Below, one piece after another: positions 47,222-56,201 of a stretch of DNA of 64,000 nt (within the stretch, counting starts at the first letter, position 1; the number at the start of each line of letters is the position of its first letter). The position numbers and the translations under genes were made by a program. Source of the DNA: Dolomitihabitans soli (GTDB taxonomy: Bacteria; Actinomycetota; Actinomycetes; Streptosporangiales; Streptosporangiaceae); contig NZ_JAKNTW010000004.1 in NCBI RefSeq assembly GCF_022213955.1, forward strand, positions 186,001 through 250,000. The letters are read 5' to 3'. Under the pieces are notes generated by a model, which worked only from the letters and a program-made list of their open reading frames with translations, did not search any database and was not told the DNA's origin.

Positions 47222-47962
47222 ATGAGCACCAAGCTTGAGATCGACCTGGATCGGTCCAGCCCGGTGCCGCTGTACTTCCAGGTCGCCGAACAGATCGCCG
47301 AGGCCATCCGCCGAGGCGACCTGACGCCCGGCTCCCGCCTCGACAACGAGATCCTGCTCGCCGATCGCCTCGGGTTGTCCCGCCCGACGATCCGCCAGGC
47401 GATCCAGTATCTCGTCGACAAGGGACTGCTGGTGCGCAAACGCGGCGTCGGCACCCAGGTCGTGCACGGGCAGGTCAAGCGGTCGGTCGAGCTGACCAGC
47501 CTCTACGACGACCTCCGCCGCGCCGGCCAGGAGCCCGCCACCCGCGTCCTCACCCTCGAACCGGCTCCCGCCGAGGAGGACGTCGCGCAGATCCTCGGCG
47601 TCGCGCCCGGCGCCGAGATCCTCCGGCTGGAGCGCCTCCGCTACGCCTCGGGCGAGCCACTCGCGATCATGCACAACTGGCTCCCGCTCGCCCTGGTCCC
47701 CCTCACCGCCGAGGGCCTCGAAGAACGCGGCCTGTACGAGGTCCTGCGCGCGGCGGGCGTCCGCATGCGCGTGGCCAACCAGCGCATAGGCGCCCGCGCC
47801 GCGACCGTCCCGGAGGCCAAGCTCCTCGCCGAGCGCCGGGGCGCCCCCCTCCTCACCATGGTCCGCACCACCTACGACGACCAGGGACGCGCCGTGGAGC
47901 ACGGCTCGCACGTCTACCGCGCCTCCCACTACTCGCTGGAAGTCACCCTCATCGAACGCTGA
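47222..47962 (+). CDS. GntR-family regulator, HutC subfamily (UTRA domain)
   Basis: 246 residues from ATG 47222, with GTGGAGGAG upstream. Winged helix (about 12-78): SSPVPLYFQVAEQIAEAIRR, RLGLSRPTIRQAIQYL, GLLVRKRGVGTQVV. UTRA ligand domain (about 95-240): RLERLRYASGEPLAIMHNWL, YEVLRAAGVRM, TTYDDQGRAVEHGSHVYRA. HutC regulators sense sugar phosphates, histidine derivatives or polyols. It is divergent from the IMPase-HAD operon. I propose that it binds the TGTC-NN-GACA sites at its own promoter, the phytase and the sugar ABC operon. Confidence 0.9.
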   Translation: MSTKLEIDLDRSSPVPLYFQVAEQIAEAIRRGDLTPGSRLDNEILLADRLGLSRPTIRQAIQYLVDKGLLVRKRGVGTQVVHGQVKRSVELTSLYDDLRRAGQEPATRVLTLEPAPAEEDVAQILGVAPGAEILRLERLRYASGEPLAIMHNWLPLALVPLTAEGLEERGLYEVLRAAGVRMRVANQRIGARAATVPEAKLLAERRGAPLLTMVRTTYDDQGRAVEHGSHVYRASHYSLEVTLIER

Positions 47963-47999
47963 CCCGCCCCTTCGAAACGACGTTCCCGGTGAACCCGGC

Positions 48000-48005
48000 T
48001 ACGGT
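48000..48005 (+). promoter_or_regulatory. Leaderless -10 box (TACGGT) for the methyltransferase gene
   Basis: TACGGT ends 6 bases before GTG 48012; no Shine-Dalgarno. Confidence 0.45.
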
Positions 48006-48011
48006 GGCACG

Positions 48012-49139
48012 GTGAAGTTGACCTGGAACGAGGGCGATCAGGAGCACTCGGTGCGCTGGCGCTCGGAGAGCGGCAGGCCGCCGCCCGCGCGGGTGGTCGT
48101 CGCGGACGACCGCATGACGGCGGACTCCGCCTACCGCCTGGCCTGCGAAGGCACCGCGATCCTCTGGCGCGGCGATTACCACAACGCGCGGCAGCTCCTG
48201 CAGGCCATGACCCGCCGCGCCACCCGGAAGCCCCGCCGGCCCCCGCCCACCCCCGCCGACGCCTTCCACGCCCTCCGCCAGGCCCGCGCCCAGCACGCCC
48301 ACACGCTGGGCATGCTGCTGATCCCCCTCGACCCGGGCTGGGTCATCCCGCTCCGCCGCGCACCGGACGTACGGCAGGCCTGCGCCGACGTGTACGGCGA
48401 GGCGGACGAGCCGTCCGCGATCTCGCTGCGCGAACTGCTGGGCCTGATCGGCGCGAGCGAATGGCGCAGGAAGGGGGTGGACGTGCCGGCGCTGGACGAC
48501 CGGATCCACCCGCACTACGGCGTCTTCGCACCCGTCCGCGGCGAATACGTCGACCTGGTGGCGACCGCGCCGCTGCCCGCGACGACCCTGGCGTACGACA
48601 TCGGCACCGGAACCGGCGTGCTCGCCGCGGTCCTGGCCAAGCGCGGGGTCGACCGGATCGTGGCCACCGACCAGGATCCCCGGGCGCTGGCCTGCGCGGC
48701 GGAGAACGTCGAGCGGCTGGGCCTGACCGGCCGCGTCGAGGTCGTCGAGGCCGATCTCTTCCCCGCCGGACGCGCGCCCCTGATCGTCTGCAACCCGCCG
48801 TGGCTCCCCGCCCGTGCCGGGACGCCGCTGGAGCACGCGGTGTACGACCCCGGCGGCCGGATGCTGCGCGGCTTCGTCACCGGCCTGGCCGCGCATCTGG
48901 AGCCCGGCGGCGAGGGCTGGCTGATCCTCTCCGATCTGGCCGAGCATCTCGGCCTCCGGACCAGGGCCGAGCTTCACGCGCTCTTCGAGGAGGCCGGCCT
49001 CACGGTCGCCGCGCGCACCGACGCCAAACCCACCCACCCCCGCGTCGCCGACGAGACCGACCCCCTGCACGCCGCGCGCGCCGCCGAGACCACCTCTCTC
49101 TGGCACCTCGTCCCGGCACGCGAAGAACCACCCGGCTGA
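48012..49139 (+). CDS. Class I SAM methyltransferase with N-P-P-W motif
   Basis: 375 residues. The N-terminal part (about 1-180) is arginine-rich and unrecognised. The methyltransferase core has LAYDIGTGTGVLAAVLAKRG (motif I, about 197-216), RIVATDQDPRALACAAENV, and LIVCNPPWLPARAG. N-P-P-W is the N-P-P-Y-type active site of methyltransferases that modify amide or exocyclic amine groups (PrmC/HemK, RlmF/RlmG, DNA adenine enzymes). The protein could modify rRNA or a release factor-like protein; which one cannot be said. Stand-alone gene after the GntR gene. Confidence 0.85.
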   Translation: MKLTWNEGDQEHSVRWRSESGRPPPARVVVADDRMTADSAYRLACEGTAILWRGDYHNARQLLQAMTRRATRKPRRPPPTPADAFHALRQARAQHAHTLGMLLIPLDPGWVIPLRRAPDVRQACADVYGEADEPSAISLRELLGLIGASEWRRKGVDVPALDDRIHPHYGVFAPVRGEYVDLVATAPLPATTLAYDIGTGTGVLAAVLAKRGVDRIVATDQDPRALACAAENVERLGLTGRVEVVEADLFPAGRAPLIVCNPPWLPARAGTPLEHAVYDPGGRMLRGFVTGLAAHLEPGGEGWLILSDLAEHLGLRTRAELHALFEEAGLTVAARTDAKPTHPRVADETDPLHAARAAETTSLWHLVPAREEPPG

Positions 49140-49152
49140 TCCTTCGTCCCGT

Positions 49153-49833
49153 TCAGCCGGCGAGGCCGTGGCGGAAGGCGTACGTCACGGCCTGGGCGCG
49201 GTCACGCAGACCCGCCTTGGCGAACAGGTTGTTGATGTGGGTCTTGACGGTCGCCGCGGAGATGTGGAGCTCCTCGGCGATCTCCACGTTCGACCGGCCG
49301 GAGGCGATCAACCGGAGCACCTCTCCCTCTCTCGGCGTCATACCGTCGGGAAGGTCACCTGCCCGGGGCGGCCTGCGGGTCACCGCCTCGGCCAGCCGGC
49401 GCTGGACCCCGGGATCGAAGTCGGCCTCGCCGCCGGCGACGACGGTGATGGCGCGGGCGAGCGATTCGGCGTCGGCGTCCTTGGTGAGGAAACCGCGGGC
49501 GCCCGCGCGCAGGGCGGCGAAGACCGACTCGTCATCGGAATACGTCGTCAGGACCACGACCTGAACGGCCGGGTGCGCCGCCCGGATCCTGCGGGTCGCC
49601 TCGACGCCGTCCATCCTCGGCATCCGCAGATCCATCAGCACCACGTCGGGCCGCACGGAGCCGACCAGCCGTACGGCCTCCGCACCGTCGGCGGCGGCCC
49701 CGGCCACCTCGACCCCGGGTAACAGCCCGAGCAGCAGGACCAGCCCTTCCCGGACCACCGTCTGATCATCCGCCACCAGCACCCGCACCGGCCCGGTCAC
49801 GTCGGCACGCCCCGTCCCATCGCCACCCACCAC
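49153..49833 (-). CDS. LuxR/NarL-type response regulator
   Basis: 226 residues from GTG 49833; a GTG 11 codons later (VTGPVRVLVADD) is an alternative. Receiver: VRVLVADDQTVVREGL, Asp in DVVLMDLRMPRMDG, Lys in GFLTKDAD. LuxR HTH: MTPREGEVLRLIASGRSNVE, then ISAATVKTHINNLFAKAG. It lies 183 bases after the cognate kinase stop; that gap holds no other gene. Probably controls the divergent ABC exporter beyond the kinase. Confidence 0.9.
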   Translation of the reverse strand: MVGGDGTGRADVTGPVRVLVADDQTVVREGLVLLLGLLPGVEVAGAAADGAEAVRLVGSVRPDVVLMDLRMPRMDGVEATRRIRAAHPAVQVVVLTTYSDDESVFAALRAGARGFLTKDADAESLARAITVVAGGEADFDPGVQRRLAEAVTRRPPRAGDLPDGMTPREGEVLRLIASGRSNVEIAEELHISAATVKTHINNLFAKAGLRDRAQAVTYAFRHGLAG

Positions 49834-50016
49834 GTCCTCACCTCAGCCCACCGGACACGCCCACCACCGGATCTCCGCCATACCCACCCGGCCGACCGGC
49901 CGCTCCCGATCGCCTCGCTCTCTCCTTCCACCTGGCCCGGCGTCTCGCCCGACGAACCGCCACGATCATCATCGCCGTTCGTCGGCGACCGGGCCTGCAC
50001 GTGAGCACGAACGCGC

Positions 50017-51117
50017 TCAGGTCGGGACGCGCAGGAACACGCGGAAGCCGTCGGCGTCCGCGCCCGTGGTGAGGGAGCCGCCGATGAGCTCGGCACGTTC
50101 GCGCATGCCGACCAAGCCGTAACCGCCGGTCGCCTGCTCGCCGACGGGCCGGCCGCCCCGGTCCCGCACCTCCAGCTCACACCAGCCTCCCTCCTGACTC
50201 AGCGACACGCTGGCCGAGGCGCCGGGAGCGTGTTTGCGCACGTTGGTCAGGGCCTCCTGGGCGGTGCGGGCCACCGCGAGGCGGGCGCCCGAGCTGAGCG
50301 GGGCGAGGTCGCCCATGACCGAGACGGCGCAGGCCGCACCGGTGATCGAGCGGAACTCCACGGCCAGCAAGTCCAGCCGCTCGGCCAGTGGAAGCTCCTG
50401 CCCGCGCAGCGTGTCGAGGGCGCGGCGGGTCTCCTCCAGACCGGCGCGCGCCAACCGTACGGCCAGGTTCACGCGGGTCAGCGCCCCGGCCGGGTCCTCG
50501 CCGCGTTCGAGCAGCAGGCGCGCCCCCTCCAGGTGGACGATCTGCGCCGACTGGGAGTGGGCGAGGATGTCGTGGATCTCGCGGGCCAGCCTGCTCCGCT
50601 CCGCGTGCACCGCCTCACGGGCCTGCGCCTCGGCGGCCGCGGTGGCCTGGGTCCGGGTCAGGGAGAGCTGGTGGACCAGGAAGGCCACGATCGAGCAGTA
50701 GGCGAGGCCCGCCGGGAGGCCCAGCGCGGTACCGAGGTCCAGGCCCATCGCCAGGCAGACGCCCGCCGTCGCCACGACGTCCACGACGGACAACGCGATC
50801 GCCCACCGGAGCCGGAGACGGCGCGGCGCCAAGAACACGACCACGAAGGGGAACGCCAAACCGGTGAAGGGCTCGATCGCGTGCAGCGCCAGCCCACCGG
50901 CGAGGGTGAACACCAGCAGATGACCGGGCCCCCGGCCGGCCAGCCCCGCCAGGCCGCCGAGAACCGTGGCCGCCCCGAGCAGGAGCACCGGCACGAACAC
51001 ACCCCAGCCCCACCGCTGGGTGGCCGCCACGGTGGTGATGACCGGGCCGTACACCAGGTAGACGGCCAGGATCACACCGAGAACGCGGCGCAGGAGGGGA
51101 CGGTGGGAGAAGGCCAC
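50017..51117 (-). CDS. Sensor histidine kinase (HisKA_3 type)
   Basis: 366 residues from GTG 51117. N-terminal four to five helices (VLGVILAVYLVYGPVITTVA, VFVPVLLLGAATVLGGLAG, FAFPFVVVFLAP-like and SIVAFLVHQLSL segments), then His in RSRLAREIHDILAHSQSAQI, and a HATPase with QEALTNVRKHAPGAS and GGYGLVGMRERAEL. Membrane-intrinsic sensing is likely, as in antibiotic/envelope-responsive kinases. It is 113 bases from the divergent ABC ATPase gene, the usual kinase/exporter arrangement. Confidence 0.85.
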   Translation of the reverse strand: MAFSHRPLLRRVLGVILAVYLVYGPVITTVAATQRWGWGVFVPVLLLGAATVLGGLAGLAGRGPGHLLVFTLAGGLALHAIEPFTGLAFPFVVVFLAPRRLRLRWAIALSVVDVVATAGVCLAMGLDLGTALGLPAGLAYCSIVAFLVHQLSLTRTQATAAAEAQAREAVHAERSRLAREIHDILAHSQSAQIVHLEGARLLLERGEDPAGALTRVNLAVRLARAGLEETRRALDTLRGQELPLAERLDLLAVEFRSITGAACAVSVMGDLAPLSSGARLAVARTAQEALTNVRKHAPGASASVSLSQEGGWCELEVRDRGGRPVGEQATGGYGLVGMRERAELIGGSLTTGADADGFRVFLRVPT

Positions 51118-51123
51118 CCGGCC

Positions 51124-51129
51124 ACGCTA
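51124..51129 (-). promoter_or_regulatory. Leaderless -10 box (TAGCGT) for the kinase gene
   Basis: On the minus strand TAGCGT ends 6 bases before GTG 51117, without a Shine-Dalgarno. Confidence 0.45.
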
Positions 51130-51230
51130 GCCCTCGGCCGAGGGGGACACCATCGGCCCCAGGGTGGAGTCGCGTTCGTCCACCCCCGGACGCGTGAATC
51201 ATCGGGGCGACCTGAGTCAGGCTCACCCTC

Positions 51231-51917
51231 ATGTCAGCCATCACCGCGAGTCACCTGAGCAAGGACTACGGCGACGTGCGCGCCGTGGACGACCTCTCGT
51301 TCACCGTCGAATCCGGCACGATCACCGCGTTCCTCGGCCCCAACGGCGCCGGGAAGACCACGACGCTGCGAATGATCCTCGGGCTCGTCACACCTACCGA
51401 GGGCGCGGCGGCCATCGACGGCAGGGCCTACACCGAGTTGGAGAAGCCGATCACCAAGGTCGGCGCCGTGCTGGAGGCGACCGCCTTCCACCCCGCGCTG
51501 ACCGCCCGGACGCACCTCCGCGTCCTGGCCACCGCCGCCGGCCTGGGCCACGCCAGGGTGGGCCACGTCCTGGATTTGGTGGATCTCGCCGATGCCGCCG
51601 ACCGCAAGGTCGGCCACTACTCCCTGGGCATGCGTCAGCGGCTCGCCCTCGCCACGGCCCTGCTCGGCGACCCCGGGGTGCTGATCCTCGACGAGCCCGC
51701 CAACGGCCTGGATCCCGCGGGCATCCACTGGCTGCGCGGCTTCCTGCGCGCCTACGCCCACGAGGGCGGAGCCGTACTGGTCTCCACCCACGTGCTGACC
51801 GAGATCCAGCAGATCGCCGACCAGGTGGTCATCATCGCGCGCGGCGCCCTCGTACGGCAGGCCACCCTGACGTCCGGCACGAACCTCGAAGATCTCTATC
51901 TGGAGGCCACCCGATGA
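51231..51917 (+). CDS. ABC exporter ATP-binding protein (BcrA/NatA-like)
   Basis: 228 residues. Walker A GPNGAGKTTTLRMIL near 36-50; the usual Q-loop region is VGAVLEATAFHPALTARTHL (E for Q, typical of this group); signature YSLGMRQRLALATALL; Walker B VLILDEPANGLDPAG; H-loop VSTHVLTEIQQIAD. This short, S-L-G-M type pairs with six-helix permeases in bacitracin/lantibiotic-type self-protection. Stop overlaps the permease start by four bases. Confidence 0.9.
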   Translation: MSAITASHLSKDYGDVRAVDDLSFTVESGTITAFLGPNGAGKTTTLRMILGLVTPTEGAAAIDGRAYTELEKPITKVGAVLEATAFHPALTARTHLRVLATAAGLGHARVGHVLDLVDLADAADRKVGHYSLGMRQRLALATALLGDPGVLILDEPANGLDPAGIHWLRGFLRAYAHEGGAVLVSTHVLTEIQQIADQVVIIARGALVRQATLTSGTNLEDLYLEATR

Positions 51918-52651
51918 ACGGTCTCATCCGCGCCGAACTGCTCAAGGCCCGGGCCGGCCGCACGACCTGGGTGCTCGCGGCGATCGCCCCGCTGACCTGC
52001 GCGCTGTGGGCCGTCCTGCCGGTGTTCCTGCTGGACCTGGAGAGCGCCATGCCGATGGAGCACCGGGTGGAGAACGTCTACAACATGGCGCAGCAGGCCT
52101 ACGTGTTCACGCTCGTGCTCGGCGTGCTGGCCATGACCGGGGAGTACCGCCACCAGACGATCACCTGGGCGTTCCTGGTCACCCCGTCGCGGAGCCGGGT
52201 GGTGGCGGCCAAGCTGGTCGCGTCGGGGCTCGTCGGGCTGGCCATCGCCGTCGTGTCCGCGCTGGCGACGCTGGCCGCCGGGGCCGCGCTGCTCGCCCTT
52301 CGCGGCCACCCGATGATGACCCCGCAGGTGCCGCTGGTCCTGCTCGGGGCGGTGGCGAGCACGACGCTGTACGGGTTGTTCGGGGTGGCGCTGGGCGCGC
52401 TGATCCGTAAGCAGGTGGTCGCCCTCGTAGTGGCGCTGCTGTGGTTCATGTACGGCGACTACTTCCTGTCCAGCCTGCTGCCCGACGTGGGCAGGTGGCT
52501 GCCCACGGGGGCCGCCCGCGCGGTCGGCGGGATGCACCTGGAGAGCGGCGCGCTGTTGCCCGCCTGGGGCGGCGGCCTGCTGTTCGCGGCCTACGTGACC
52601 ACGCTCGTGCTCGCCGCCCGCCTGTTCACCCTGCGCCGCGACATCACCTGA
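51914..52651 (+). CDS. ABC-2 permease of the BcrB/YxlG-like type
   Basis: 245 residues from ATG 51914. Six hydrophobic segments: TTWVLAAIAPLTCALWAVLP, AYVFTLVLGVLAMTGEYRHQ (short amphipathic end), LVGLAIAVVSALATLAAGAA, VPLVLLGAVASTTLYGLFGV, VVALVVALLWFMYGDYFL, GLLFAAYVTTLVLAARLF. G-E-Y-R-H-x-T-I after helix 2 is the classic ABC-2 permease landmark. Works with the ATPase; likely exports a hydrophobic or peptide compound and is controlled by the divergent two-component system. Confidence 0.9.
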   Translation: MNGLIRAELLKARAGRTTWVLAAIAPLTCALWAVLPVFLLDLESAMPMEHRVENVYNMAQQAYVFTLVLGVLAMTGEYRHQTITWAFLVTPSRSRVVAAKLVASGLVGLAIAVVSALATLAAGAALLALRGHPMMTPQVPLVLLGAVASTTLYGLFGVALGALIRKQVVALVVALLWFMYGDYFLSSLLPDVGRWLPTGAARAVGGMHLESGALLPAWGGGLLFAAYVTTLVLAARLFTLRRDIT

Positions 52652-52799
52652 TCGCCCGACGCGAGCGGAACCGCGTCCAGCACGACGGGTTGACGGGCCG
52701 TCGCCCTCATGACCCTGCGCGTCGCCGGCGCCGGAGGATCGCGTCTTGCCCTCGCGGCGGGAGCTCCGGGCCTGTTCGGCTGGCCCGGACCGCCTGAAC

Positions 52800-52805
52800 T
52801 ACCCT
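52800..52805 (+). promoter_or_regulatory. Leaderless -10 box (TACCCT) for the IMPase-like gene
   Basis: TACCCT ends 7 bases before ATG 52813, where no Shine-Dalgarno is visible. Confidence 0.5.
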
Positions 52806-52812
52806 GCCTTTC

Positions 52813-53601
52813 ATGTCGATCACGGATGGTGAACTGGCCCGTACGGCGGCGCAGGCGGGAGCCGCCGTCGTGCGGGCCATGTTCGGCGCGTCGCCGGTGC
52901 GTGTGGCGAAACAGGGTGGTGACTTCGCCACGGCCGCCGATCTGGAAGCCGAGAGGGTCATCCTGGACGTCGTTCGCACCGCCCGGCCCGGCGATGCCGT
53001 GACCGGCGAGGAGAGCGGGTGTACGGGCCCGGCGGAGGCCGAGCGCAGGTGGCTGGTCGACCCGCTGTGCGGCACGCTGAACTACGCCGTGCGCAACATG
53101 CTGGTCGCGGTGAACGTCGCCCTGCGCGTGGGCCCGGACGTCACGGTGGCGGCCTCGGCCGATCCGTTCGCCGACGAGGTGTTCTGGACCGACGGCGTGC
53201 ACGCCCGCGTCCGCCGCGACGGAGTGGACGAGCCGCTCAGGCCATCGCCGGATTCGCGGCTGGTGGACGTCAACCTCGACCCGCCGTTCCCGAACTCGCC
53301 CGCTTTCCGTGCCGTCGCCCTGCTCGCCGACCCGGGGTTCGCTGAACGGTTCCGCCCGCGCGTCGTCTCCACCACCCTGGCGGTGGCCTGGGTGGCCGCC
53401 GGGCGGCGAGCCGGCTACGTCACCGACGGCCGGCTGCATGACAGCGTGCACTTCGCCGCCGGGATCGCGTTGTGCCGGGCCGCCGGATGCGTGGTGACCG
53501 GCCTCGACGGCCGGCCGCCGCAGACCGGCACGGGCGGGCTCATCGCAGCGGCCGACCAGGAGACCCACGCGGCGCTGCTGGACCTCGTCCGCAACCAGTA
53601 G
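52813..53601 (+). CDS. IMPase-fold protein lacking two metal ligands
   Basis: 262 residues, aligned end to end with the inositol monophosphatase family. GEESG is kept, but the D-P-I-D-G-T motif is DPLCGTLNYA (Cys for the metal/catalytic Asp) and the W-D-x-A-A-G motif is SVHFAAG (His for Asp). The intact enzyme at 46061-46900 has both. The protein is therefore unlikely to be a normal magnesium phosphatase; it may be a pseudoenzyme, a binding protein, or use another metal. D-P-L-C-G-T variants occur repeatedly in actinobacteria as far as I recall, so this is not a single sequencing error. Confidence 0.8.
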   Translation: MSITDGELARTAAQAGAAVVRAMFGASPVRVAKQGGDFATAADLEAERVILDVVRTARPGDAVTGEESGCTGPAEAERRWLVDPLCGTLNYAVRNMLVAVNVALRVGPDVTVAASADPFADEVFWTDGVHARVRRDGVDEPLRPSPDSRLVDVNLDPPFPNSPAFRAVALLADPGFAERFRPRVVSTTLAVAWVAAGRRAGYVTDGRLHDSVHFAAGIALCRAAGCVVTGLDGRPPQTGTGGLIAAADQETHAALLDLVRNQ

Positions 53602-53699
53602 TCCCGTAGGCGGGCCGCCCCGAACTCGACACCGGCCCGAACCATCGTCGTGTCATCGAGCCGCGCCCTGCCTCAGCCGTGTTCCGGCCGCACCCCTTC

Positions 53700-55358
53700 C
53701 TACGCGGCGCCCGCGCGGATCGCGTCCTGCGCGGCGTCGCGCATGGCGGCGTGCAGGATCGCGTTCTGTTCACGGTCGGTGCGGACCTCGATCATCCTCG
53801 GCCCCTCGCCCCGCATCGCCTTGGAGAGCTGGTCGGGATCGGTGACCTGGGTGTACGGCGTGCCGGTCGCGGCGGCGACGTAGGCCAGGTCGACTCCGTG
53901 GGCGGTGCCGAAGACCCGTTCGAAGGGGTCGCGGAGCGCCGCCTGGGGCAGCAGCGAGAAGATCCCGCCACCGTCGTTGTTCACCACGACCAGGCACAGG
54001 TCGGGGCGCGGCTCGCGGGGTCCGGTGATCAGGCCGTTCTGGTCGTGCAGGAAGGACAGGTCGCCGATCAAGGCGTAGGAGGGGCCGTTGTGGGCCAGGG
54101 CGGCGCCCATCGCGCTGGACACGGTCCCGTCGATTCCGGAGGCGCCCCGGTTGGCGAGCACCCGCAGCCCGCGCCGGGGCCGCATCGTCTGGTCGAGGTC
54201 GCGGATCGGCATGGAGGAGCCGCAGAACAGCAGCGAACCGTTGGGCAGCACGTCGACGAGGTCACGGGCGATACGCGGCTCGCTCAGCCCCGAGGCGTCG
54301 AGGATCCCGTCGACCGCGACCCGGGCGGCCAGATCGGCGTGCCGCCAGGAGTGCAGCCAGGCGTCGTCGCCGGCGGCCACCGCGATCTCCGCCGCCTGCG
54401 TCACCTGGGTGGCCGAGCGGGTCGGGTCGGGCCAGCGGGTCATGTCGGGCGCCACCACGATGTGCTCATCGGCCCGCTGCAGCCACGACATCAGCGGCCG
54501 GGACAGACCCGGCCGGCCGAGGGTGACCACCACCTCGGGCCGGTGCGCGTCGGCGAACTCGGGGGTGCCCAGCAGGAAGTGATAGGCGGAGATCGTGTGG
54601 TCGCCGTAACGGGCTCCGCCGCTGGGCTCGGACAGCACCGGCCAGCCCGCCATGCCGGCCGCCGCGACGTAGCGCCGCACGTTGGCCGCGCCGTCGCCGA
54701 CGACGAGCACGCCGCGCCGGGTCGGCGGGATGTGGAGCGCGACCGGCGGGGGCGCCACCCGGGCGCGCACCCACGCCCCTGCGGCGTCGCCGTCGAGCGG
54801 CTCGCACCAGGTGGTGTCGCCGTCCGGGATCAGCGGCTCGCGGAAGGCCAGGTTGAGGTGCACGGGGCCGGGATCGGTCGGGCCGAGCGCGCGCTGGTAG
54901 GCGCGGCAGGCGAGGGAGCGCCAGTAGGCCACCTGCCCGGGCCGCTCCTCCGGGACGCCCACCTCGGTGAACCAGCGGACCGCCTCGCCGTACAGTTTGA
55001 CCTGGTCGACCGTCTGGTTGGCGCCGGTGCCGCGCAGTTCGGGCGGCCGGTCGGCGGTGAGCACGAGCAGCGGGACGCCCGACTCGTGCGCCTCGATGAC
55101 CGCCGGGTGGAAGTTGGCCGCGGCCGTGCCCGACGTGCAGACGAGCGCCACCGGACGCTCACCGCGGCGGGCCAGGCCGAGAGCCAGGAAGGACGCTGAC
55201 CGCTCGTCGATCCGCACATGCAGGCGCAGCCGCGACTCGGCGTGGATCGCCATGGCGAGCGGCGCCGAGCGGGAGCCGGGGGCGAGCACCACGTCGCTGA
55301 GGCCACAACGCACCATCTCATCGACGAGCACGGTCGCCAGTGCGGTTGCGGGATTCAC
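53700..55358 (-). CDS. menD: SEPHCHC synthase (menaquinone pathway)
   Basis: 552 residues. Thiamine-diphosphate enzyme: N-terminal PYR domain with LVCTSGTAAANFHPAVIEA, ELRGTGANQTVDQVKLYG; middle domain; C-terminal PP domain with NRGASGIDGTVSSAMG and the cofactor motif GDLSFLHDQNGL, then VVVNNDGGGIFSLL. It joins isochorismate and 2-oxoglutarate, releasing CO2. It is 22 bases downstream of menB on the same strand... more precisely the menD start (55358) lies after the menB stop only in the minus-strand sense reversed: menB is the 3' neighbour at 55380, transcribed first. Same operon likely. Confidence 0.95.
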   Translation of the reverse strand: MNPATALATVLVDEMVRCGLSDVVLAPGSRSAPLAMAIHAESRLRLHVRIDERSASFLALGLARRGERPVALVCTSGTAAANFHPAVIEAHESGVPLLVLTADRPPELRGTGANQTVDQVKLYGEAVRWFTEVGVPEERPGQVAYWRSLACRAYQRALGPTDPGPVHLNLAFREPLIPDGDTTWCEPLDGDAAGAWVRARVAPPPVALHIPPTRRGVLVVGDGAANVRRYVAAAGMAGWPVLSEPSGGARYGDHTISAYHFLLGTPEFADAHRPEVVVTLGRPGLSRPLMSWLQRADEHIVVAPDMTRWPDPTRSATQVTQAAEIAVAAGDDAWLHSWRHADLAARVAVDGILDASGLSEPRIARDLVDVLPNGSLLFCGSSMPIRDLDQTMRPRRGLRVLANRGASGIDGTVSSAMGAALAHNGPSYALIGDLSFLHDQNGLITGPREPRPDLCLVVVNNDGGGIFSLLPQAALRDPFERVFGTAHGVDLAYVAAATGTPYTQVTDPDQLSKAMRGEGPRMIEVRTDREQNAILHAAMRDAAQDAIRAGAA

Positions 55359-55379
55359 GGCGTGGGCTCCTTGCGGTGG

Positions 55380-56201
55380 TCAGGGGCGGCGGGGGAACCG
55401 GGTGAAGTCAGGCTTGCGCTTCTCCTTGAACGCGTCGCGGCCCTCCTGTGCCTCCTCGCTCATGTAGTAGAGCAGCGTGGCGTCGCCGGCGAACTGCTGC
55501 ATCCCGGCGGCGCCGTCGCTCACCGCGTTGATGGCGCCCTTGAGCATGCGCAGCGCCAGCGGCGACTTGTCGAGCAGTTCCCTGCACCACTCGACGGTCT
55601 CCTCCTCCAGCCGCTGCAGCGGGACGACCTTGTTGACCAGGCCCATGGACAGGGCCTCCTGCGCGTCGTAGAGGCGGCACAGGTACCAGATCTCGCGGGC
55701 CTTCTTCAGTCCCACGGTCTCGGCGAGCAGCCACGCGCCGTAGCCGCCGTCGAAGGAGCCGACCTTGGGACCGGTCTGGCCGAACTGGGCGTTGTCGGCG
55801 GCGACGGTCAGGTCGCAGCAGACGTGCAGCACGTGCCCGCCGCCGACGGCGTAACCGGCGACCATCGCGATGACCGGCTTGGGCAGCCGCCGGATCTGCA
55901 CCTGGAGGTCGAGGACGTTGAGCCGGCCGATGCCGTCGGGGCCGATGTAGCCGTCATCGCCGCGGATCTTCTGGTCGCCGCCGGAGCAGAAGGCCTCGGT
56001 GCCGGCCCCGGTGAGGATGACGACACCGACCTCGCCGTCGTCGCGCGCGTGGTTGAACGCGTCCTGCAGCTCGAACAGCGTGGTCGGGCGGAAGGCGTTG
56101 CGCCGTTCCGGCCGGTTGATCGTGACCTTCGCGATGCCCTCGGCGGTCTCGTAGACGATGTCCTCGTACTCGCCCGACCGCTTCCAGTCGATCGTATTCA
56201 C
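55380..56201 (-). CDS. menB: 1,4-dihydroxy-2-naphthoyl-CoA synthase
   Basis: 273 residues from GTG 56201, with GAGGGAGGGG upstream; longer starts in the same frame look spurious. Crotonase fold with MenB marks: [93 protein letters not shown] and the end [16 protein letters not shown]. Closes the naphthoate ring from succinylbenzoyl-CoA. It is transcribed before menD (21 bases apart). Confidence 0.95.
   Translation of the reverse strand: MNTIDWKRSGEYEDIVYETAEGIAKVTINRPERRNAFRPTTLFELQDAFNHARDDGEVGVVILTGAGTEAFCSGGDQKIRGDDGYIGPDGIGRLNVLDLQVQIRRLPKPVIAMVAGYAVGGGHVLHVCCDLTVAADNAQFGQTGPKVGSFDGGYGAWLLAETVGLKKAREIWYLCRLYDAQEALSMGLVNKVVPLQRLEEETVEWCRELLDKSPLALRMLKGAINAVSDGAAGMQQFAGDATLLYYMSEEAQEGRDAFKEKRKPDFTRFPRRP

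Noticed and set aside
46901-47929. Minus-strand extension of the IMPase frame to 47929
   Set aside because: It runs antisense through the GntR gene; the family begins at GTG 46900 with a strong ribosome site.
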